NCBI GenBank assembly: GCA_015233755.1
Contig: JADFXA010000069.1
Coordinates: 1 to 9,005, forward strand
Direction: 5' to 3'
From: Desulfamplus sp.
GTDB taxonomy: Bacteria; Desulfobacterota; Desulfobacteria; Desulfobacterales; Desulfobacteraceae
Length of the DNA stretch: 9,005 nucleotides
Shown: positions 4,337 through 9,005 of the stretch, piece after piece
Position numbering within the stretch: position 1 is the stretch's first letter
Layout: each line of letters opens with the position of its first letter
Notes under the pieces: model-generated
Told to the model about the DNA's origin: nothing
Database searches by the model: none
What the model saw: the letters and a program-made list of their open reading frames with translations, nothing else
Translations under genes and position numbers: made by a program

Positions 4337-6461
4337 CATATCTAACTTCTATCTTATTTAAAGAGGATTTTAACAAATCCACATTATTTTGAATTTTGTC
4401 AAAATTTTGATTTTTAGCTGCATCTTCAATTACTGAACTTATTGCCCCCTGCTCTTTAAAACCATACATATTAAACCCTCCTTTTAGCCTGTGTCCCAAC
4501 TGCTGAATAGATTTATAATCATTTTCTGTCAAAGGTTTAGGTTCATTTTCATTATGCGGATAAGCTGTTTTAAGCAATTGAGATATTTTTTCGATTTCAG
4601 ATTTTTTATCGCTAAGAAAAGATGGGATTAAATCCTCCAAATCAGAGTCAATTTCAATGATATTTGAATCACAATGAATATCTGCAACATTAGAATGAGA
4701 ATCAATATTTATAAAATTCGAGTTCGAATCAATATCCACGGATTCATGTTTATTGTCTATACTAAAAAATTTTAATATCGTCTCAAATAATTTCACACTA
4801 TTTACAGGTTTTGAAAGATAGTCATCAAAACCTATATTCAAACAGGCTTGATAAGTATTTGGATCATCATGTCCTGATAATGCCACAATTACACTTTTCT
4901 TATCTTTATTTGGCGTTTGAGTATCACACTGCCGAACGAGAGCATATTCAATATTGTTCTGGTTAGATTCCCATTCTCGTATAAGAGTTGCTGCCTCCAT
5001 GCCATCCATAATAGGCATCTCCATATCCATGAATATTATATCAAAACTATGTTCCTTAAATTTATTTAAAGCCGATAGTCCATCTTCAGCAAGCTCGATG
5101 GTCAACTTAGGGTGATTTAGATATTTTTTTAGGATAAACCGATTATATTCATCATCATCAACAATCATTATCCTAAGAGTAGGAAATTGAAATTGATTGG
5201 GATATTTTCCTGATGGAGAGCAAAAATCTTTCTCTTTGTTATTCAAAGAGGGTTTGAACAACAAGGATTGCGAAGGTAATGTTTTATCTATTGGAGCATA
5301 TTTAAGGTTGACTGTAATGGTAGTTCCATCATGTTCACTTGTGGACATTGCAATATCTCCACCAAGTGTCTGAGCCATAAGTTTAGCTGAATATGTTCCA
5401 AGACCAGTGCCTCCTTTTTTTCCAGCAGTTGCATATTTATCAAAGAAGCTCTCTCTAATAGATTCTGGCACAACTCCTCTATTGTGAATATTTATCTTTG
5501 ATTGTTCAATACCATCTTTAGATGATTCAGATAAATTCAAAGATTTAGATAAAGTTGAATTTGATAAACTAATAGTAATTATTCCATTTTCTGGCGATGC
5601 TTCAACAGCATTTTTGATAATATTAGCAAACATTGAATAACAGAGTAATTCTTCTCCTAATACTCCAAACTCATCATTATCAGAAGCAGCCCGCCAATTG
5701 TTAGAAGGATCATTTATCAAGAGATTAAATTTGATCCCTTTTGCGTCAGTCAGGCTGCGAAGATCAAAAATGATTTTTTTTATAATGCTGAGAATATTAA
5801 AAGCAACCGGGTTTAATCTATAATTACCTTTCTCCATCTTAAAGAGATCAAGAGAGAGGTTGATCATACTCAGCATTGTATGCCCTGACTTTTCAATAAC
5901 CTCTATCAATTCAACCTGATCGGGTTCAAGGCGTTTATTACTATCTTGCAGCAAAATTCGCGGTATTGAAATAATGCTGTTTAATGGAGTTTTAAGGTCA
6001 TGGCGGCTTATGCGATCAATCTCCTCTCTTAAATTGATATTTTCTTGCAAGATGCTGTTTTGTTTTTCCAAATCTTCGCGAGCTTTCTTTAAAGCTAAAT
6101 GGTTCTCAACTCTTGCTTTTACTATTGGCGGGCTTATCGGCTTGGTTATATAATCTACTGCCCCGAGTTTTAATCCTTTAGTTTCGTCTTCAACCTGGCT
6201 TAATGCTGTTATAAAAATAATTGGAATATTTTGGGTAGTTATATCTGATTTGAGCCGCCGACATACTTCATATCCATCAATACCCGGCATCATAATATCT
6301 AAAAGAATCAAATCAGGAGGCTCTTGCATAATATCTTCTAAAGCAGTTTCACCGTCCATAGCTACTCTGACATCATACATATCTTCTAAGGTGTTTACTA
6401 AAACATCAATATTTGCCTCAGTGTCATCAACTAACATTACTGTAAAATTAGATGTTTCCAT
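4323..6461 (-). CDS. Cytosolic hybrid histidine kinase, REC-HisKA-HATPase-REC-HPt
   Basis: This 712-residue protein has no membrane segment. REC1 (about 7-120) has D12-D13, phosphoacceptor D55 in LLLDIMMPG, T85 and K107. A helical linker leads to HisKA with H154 in RHDLKTPLN. The HATPase follows: N284 in IIKNAVEA, a G1-like HNRG (326-329) in place of the usual DxGxG, FFDKYATAGKKGGTGLGTYS with the G2 glycines. REC2 (about 430-565) has D435-D437, D479 in FMDMEMP, S529 and K551. The C-terminal HPt (about 605-705) has H657 in LGHRLKGGFNMYGF. All phosphorelay residues are present. Input is probably phosphorylation of REC1 by another kinase. Ser/Asn-rich loops interrupt the HATPase (about 300-322) and REC2 (about 498-522), and a repeat-built linker precedes the HPt. 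AAAGG sits 11 bases before the ATG, rather far. The gene lies 37 bp downstream of the membrane kinase gene, so they are probably one operon. Confidence 0.92.
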   Translation of the reverse strand: METSNFTVMLVDDTEANIDVLVNTLEDMYDVRVAMDGETALEDIMQEPPDLILLDIMMPGIDGYEVCRRLKSDITTQNIPIIFITALSQVEDETKGLKLGAVDYITKPISPPIVKARVENHLALKKAREDLEKQNSILQENINLREEIDRISRHDLKTPLNSIISIPRILLQDSNKRLEPDQVELIEVIEKSGHTMLSMINLSLDLFKMEKGNYRLNPVAFNILSIIKKIIFDLRSLTDAKGIKFNLLINDPSNNWRAASDNDEFGVLGEELLCYSMFANIIKNAVEASPENGIITISLSNSTLSKSLNLSESSKDGIEQSKINIHNRGVVPESIRESFFDKYATAGKKGGTGLGTYSAKLMAQTLGGDIAMSTSEHDGTTITVNLKYAPIDKTLPSQSLLFKPSLNNKEKDFCSPSGKYPNQFQFPTLRIMIVDDDEYNRFILKKYLNHPKLTIELAEDGLSALNKFKEHSFDIIFMDMEMPIMDGMEAATLIREWESNQNNIEYALVRQCDTQTPNKDKKSVIVALSGHDDPNTYQACLNIGFDDYLSKPVNSVKLFETILKFFSIDNKHESVDIDSNSNFINIDSHSNVADIHCDSNIIEIDSDLEDLIPSFLSDKKSEIEKISQLLKTAYPHNENEPKPLTENDYKSIQQLGHRLKGGFNMYGFKEQGAISSVIEDAAKNQNFDKIQNNVDLLKSSLNKIEVRYVNMD
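4629..4736 (-). repeat. Four 9-residue (27-bp) tandem units in the REC2-HPt linker
   Basis: Residues 576-611 of the kinase read as four units: DIDSNSNFI, NIDSHSNVA, DIHCDSNII and EIDSDLEDL. The shared pattern is (D/N/E)-I-D-S-x-S-N-hydrophobic-hydrophobic, best kept in the first three and decaying in the last. The DNA keeps the same 27-bp period, for example GATATTGATTC and AATATTGATTC in units 1 and 2. It lies exactly between REC2 and the HPt domain, where a flexible tether is expected. Confidence 0.65.
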
Positions 6462-6498
6462 AAATTATCATACCTTTTTAGAATCTTAAAATTGTTTA

Positions 6499-9005
6499 TC
6501 AACTATCGAAAGCAGGATCAATTACAGGTGGTTTTGCAAGAGAGTTTGAATCATCAGCATTGGCTAAAAGCCAGCGTTCGATAACTCTTACAAGAGCATG
6601 TGGTTCAACTGGTTTGGCAATATAGTCATTCATACCAGCATCTAAACATCTTTGGCGATCACGCTCCATAGCGTTGGCAGTCATTGCGATAATAGGAATA
6701 TTGTGATTAAGAACCAAAGAGTTGGGATTACGTATATTAGCTGCAGCTTCAAGTCCATCCATTTCCGGCATCTGAATGTCCATAAGTACAAGATCGTAAT
6801 GGGTAACTTCAAGGGCTTTGAGAGCTTCAACTCCGTTAGAAACAGCATCAGCAGAAAGCCCAAGGTTTTTTAGAATCCACATCGCAACCTGCTGGTTTGT
6901 AATGTTATCTTCAACCAAGAGTATCCGTATTGTATCACGCTTCATCTCCCGAATTGTGTGGCGGGTAATGATTGGTCGAGTTCGCTGCACTTCTATACTA
7001 ATATCTGTTTGCCCCTTACACTCTTCTGATAACAAAGGAGTTTGGTCTGAAAGAACTGCGAATAAACAAGCCAGAATATCAGAGACACGAGCAGGTTTAG
7101 TTAGGTAAGCTGAACAGCCTATCTCCTCCATCATCTTTGCATCGCCTCGCTTACCTATTGATGTCATCATTATAAGAGGGATGTTAGTAAATTTATTCTT
7201 TGATCTAATAGCTTTGCAAAGCTCAATACCGTCCATTCCCGGCATCTGCATATCAAGAATCGCGACCTGAAATGGATCTTGTTCATCCATTGCAACATAA
7301 AGTGCAAGCAGTGCAAAACCTCCGTCAGGAGCAGATTGAACTCTCATGCCCCATGTCTGAAGCTGGGCAGTAATCACATCGCGATTGGTTGTGTTATCAT
7401 CTACCACTAAAATCTTTACGCCTTTTATAATGGATAGTCTGCAATCTGCAACTTTAGCCCTAAACTTATCTTGAGGCTGTTTTTTAAATTGTGCTGTGAA
7501 CCAAAATTCAGAACCAACACCTTTTACGCTTTCAAAGCCTATTTCTCCTCCCATCATTTCTGCCAACTGCTTTGATATTGCCAGCCCAAGCCCTGTCCCA
7601 CCATATTTTCGAGTAGTTGAATAGTCTTCTTGTGTGAACTTATTAAAAAGAATATCTTTCCTATCCTCTGCAATGCCAATGCCTGTATCTTTGACTGAAA
7701 AGTGAATCACAGCATGATCTTCAGTTTCTGACTTTAAGGAGACTTTAACCGATATTTCACCACTTGAGGTAAACTTGATGGCATTGCCAACAAGGTTTAG
7801 CAATATCTGACGCAGCCGACCTGGATCTCCACGCAGAAATGCAGGTACATCAGGTGATGCTGCACAGATAAATTCTAACTTTTTTTCGTGGATTCGTTGG
7901 GACATAAGTGATGCAAAGTCATCAAGAAGGGAGATAAGATCAAAGTCAAGTATCTCAAGCTGCAATTTGCCAGCTTCTATCTTTGAAAAATCAAGAATAT
8001 CATTGATAATTGACAAAAGAGCCTCTCCGCTTGAATAAATGATTTCAGCGTACCGCCTCTGATCATTTGTAAGCTCTGTGTCAAGAAGAAGACCTGTCAT
8101 GCCAATTACTCCGTTCATTGGTGTTCGGATTTCATGGCTCATATTAGCTAAAAATTCGCTTTTAGCCATATTGGCAACCTCTGCTTGAGCCGCCATCTCA
8201 TTGGCAAATTCAGTCTGCTCTTCTAAGTGACGGTTGAGTTGATCTGTCTGCTCCTTAGCCTTTTCTACCTCCAAGAACGCCATAACTAATTGCTGTTTCA
8301 CAACGCTTGTAATTGACCAAAGGAGAAAAAGAAGACCAGCAAAAAGAACAATCTCAAGTCCTAAATCAAGAAGAAGATTACTCCACTCTGATTTAATTTT
8401 TGAAGTTCTTTCATATATCACAACCATATATGCAACATCATTTTCAGCAGCATCAACAATATAATTTATACCGCAATAAAATTTTTTCTCCTCATGCACA
8501 GCTTTAAAAACCTGTTCTCTTGACTCCCATACATCTCCTCCAAACTCATCTTTATGAATATTTGCACTTAACTCATCTTTATTTAGATAATTTCTTAAGT
8601 TATCATTGTGCTCATGTGAAAGCCAGCGAGCCAGCTCATCAGGAATAGTCTCAATTGTCTGATGAGCCACAACGAGTTCTGGATAGGTGTCCCATTGTCC
8701 TGCAAAACCAAACAATTTTTTTCCAGCTTCAAATTTTTCTCTTGTTGTGTATTTTTTCTTTATTACCGTAAGAATATGAAGATTTTTTTCTTTTGATAAT
8801 CTATCAGCAAGATGCTCAATTTCCATACCAAGCTCAATATAACCAGTAATTGTTCCATCTTTTTTCAAAGGTCTTACGTATCGCAGGGTAAATGTTCCAA
8901 GCTTACCAAGTTCAATACCCCATGAATCTTCGCCTGTCTGCTCTGCTGATAGGAGCGTAAAGCGGTTAATTATATCGCCGCGCAATTCGGGCTTGTATGT
9001 TCGCA
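6499..9005 (-). CDS. Membrane hybrid sensor histidine kinase, Cache-HisKA-HATPase-REC-REC (5' end missing)
   Basis: The frame stays open to the window edge (RTYKPE before the TTG at 8985), so the N-terminus, probably including a first TM helix, lies outside. Numbering from that TTG codon as residue 1: residues 1-200 form an extracytoplasmic sensor resembling a double-Cache fold ([12 protein letters not shown] at 48-59). A TM helix at about 203-226 follows, then a coiled coil (235-275). HisKA has H284 in [16 protein letters not shown]. HATPase has N401 (NLVGNAIKF), DTGIGI (433-438) and [10 protein letters not shown] (462-471). REC1 has D529-D530, D578 ([12 protein letters not shown]) and K630. 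REC2 has E692-D693, D736 ([11 protein letters not shown]) and K791. The protein ends soon after REC2 without an HPt, unlike BarA-type kinases. It should sense a ligand outside the inner membrane and pass phosphate His-to-Asp, then to an external HPt, possibly the one encoded by the next gene. The ligand cannot be named from sequence. Confidence 0.93.
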   Translation of the reverse strand, partial: RTYKPELRGDIINRFTLLSAEQTGEDSWGIELGKLGTFTLRYVRPLKKDGTITGYIELGMEIEHLADRLSKEKNLHILTVIKKKYTTREKFEAGKKLFGFAGQWDTYPELVVAHQTIETIPDELARWLSHEHNDNLRNYLNKDELSANIHKDEFGGDVWESREQVFKAVHEEKKFYCGINYIVDAAENDVAYMVVIYERTSKIKSEWSNLLLDLGLEIVLFAGLLFLLWSITSVVKQQLVMAFLEVEKAKEQTDQLNRHLEEQTEFANEMAAQAEVANMAKSEFLANMSHEIRTPMNGVIGMTGLLLDTELTNDQRRYAEIIYSSGEALLSIINDILDFSKIEAGKLQLEILDFDLISLLDDFASLMSQRIHEKKLEFICAASPDVPAFLRGDPGRLRQILLNLVGNAIKFTSSGEISVKVSLKSETEDHAVIHFSVKDTGIGIAEDRKDILFNKFTQEDYSTTRKYGGTGLGLAISKQLAEMMGGEIGFESVKGVGSEFWFTAQFKKQPQDKFRAKVADCRLSIIKGVKILVVDDNTTNRDVITAQLQTWGMRVQSAPDGGFALLALYVAMDEQDPFQVAILDMQMPGMDGIELCKAIRSKNKFTNIPLIMMTSIGKRGDAKMMEEIGCSAYLTKPARVSDILACLFAVLSDQTPLLSEECKGQTDISIEVQRTRPIITRHTIREMKRDTIRILLVEDNITNQQVAMWILKNLGLSADAVSNGVEALKALEVTHYDLVLMDIQMPEMDGLEAAANIRNPNSLVLNHNIPIIAMTANAMERDRQRCLDAGMNDYIAKPVEPHALVRVIERWLLANADDSNSLAKPPVIDPAFDS

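Noticed and set aside
4629..4736. The 27-bp repeat as a CRISPR-like array
   Set aside because: There are no spacers. Units are contiguous, in frame, and encode a protein linker.
6818..7108. Plus-strand open frames antisense to the kinase genes, also at 1367-1624 and 1628-1954
   Set aside because: They lie opposite strongly conserved coding sequence, have biased compositions and no domain; they are shadows of the minus-strand genes.
8983..8985. TTG as the start codon of the membrane kinase
   Set aside because: The frame is open upstream to the window edge, and the sensor domain would lack its start and first TM helix. The gene is cut by the window, not started there.

Overview
The window is visibly AT-rich DNA, almost fully coding. 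Six genes lie on the minus strand, and a short plus-strand reading-frame end enters from the left edge. The content (a Cache-type sensor hybrid kinase, a cytosolic REC-kinase-REC-HPt protein, an HD-GYP protein next to rsmA, and a TetR regulator) suggests a Gram-negative bacterium with abundant two-component signalling. A Desulfobacterota (former deltaproteobacterial) source would fit the style of the HD-GYP N-terminus and the Cache sensor. That assignment is recalled resemblance, not a computed match.

Layout in the direction of transcription, right to left. (1) 9005-6499: membrane hybrid histidine kinase, 5' end outside the window; periplasmic Cache-like sensor, TM helix, kinase core, two receiver domains, no HPt. 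(2) 6461-4323: soluble REC-HisKA-HATPase-REC-HPt protein, 37 bp downstream and probably co-transcribed. (3) A 120 bp gap with a candidate promoter, an inverted repeat and a duplicated ribosome-binding segment. (4) 4202-3174: rsmA (ksgA), 16S rRNA adenine dimethyltransferase, enlarged by two insertions. (5) 3171-1741: HD-GYP protein, 2 bp after rsmA and probably translationally coupled, with an altered GYP motif. (6) 1673-987: TetR-family regulator, preceded by an imperfect palindrome. (7) 905-147: single-pass membrane protein of unknown function with a basic cytosolic N-terminus and a coiled coil. Left of it, a GC-rich hairpin at 93-111 separates it from the converging plus-strand reading-frame end at 1-65.

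How the parts could work together: the membrane kinase has receivers but no HPt, while its neighbour ends in an HPt, so the two could form one split phosphorelay. No protein with a recognisable DNA-binding output domain is encoded beside them. The HD-GYP protein is a possible c-di-GMP output, but nothing in the sequence links it directly to the kinases. rsmA is a housekeeping gene that probably heads a separate transcription unit with the HD-GYP gene.

I see no defence system, mobile element, CRISPR array, tRNA or rRNA. The most unusual feature is a set of Ser/Asn-rich low-complexity insertions in three consecutive, unrelated proteins. Two of these inserts share an almost identical 21-nt segment, and one is built from 9-residue (27-bp) tandem units.
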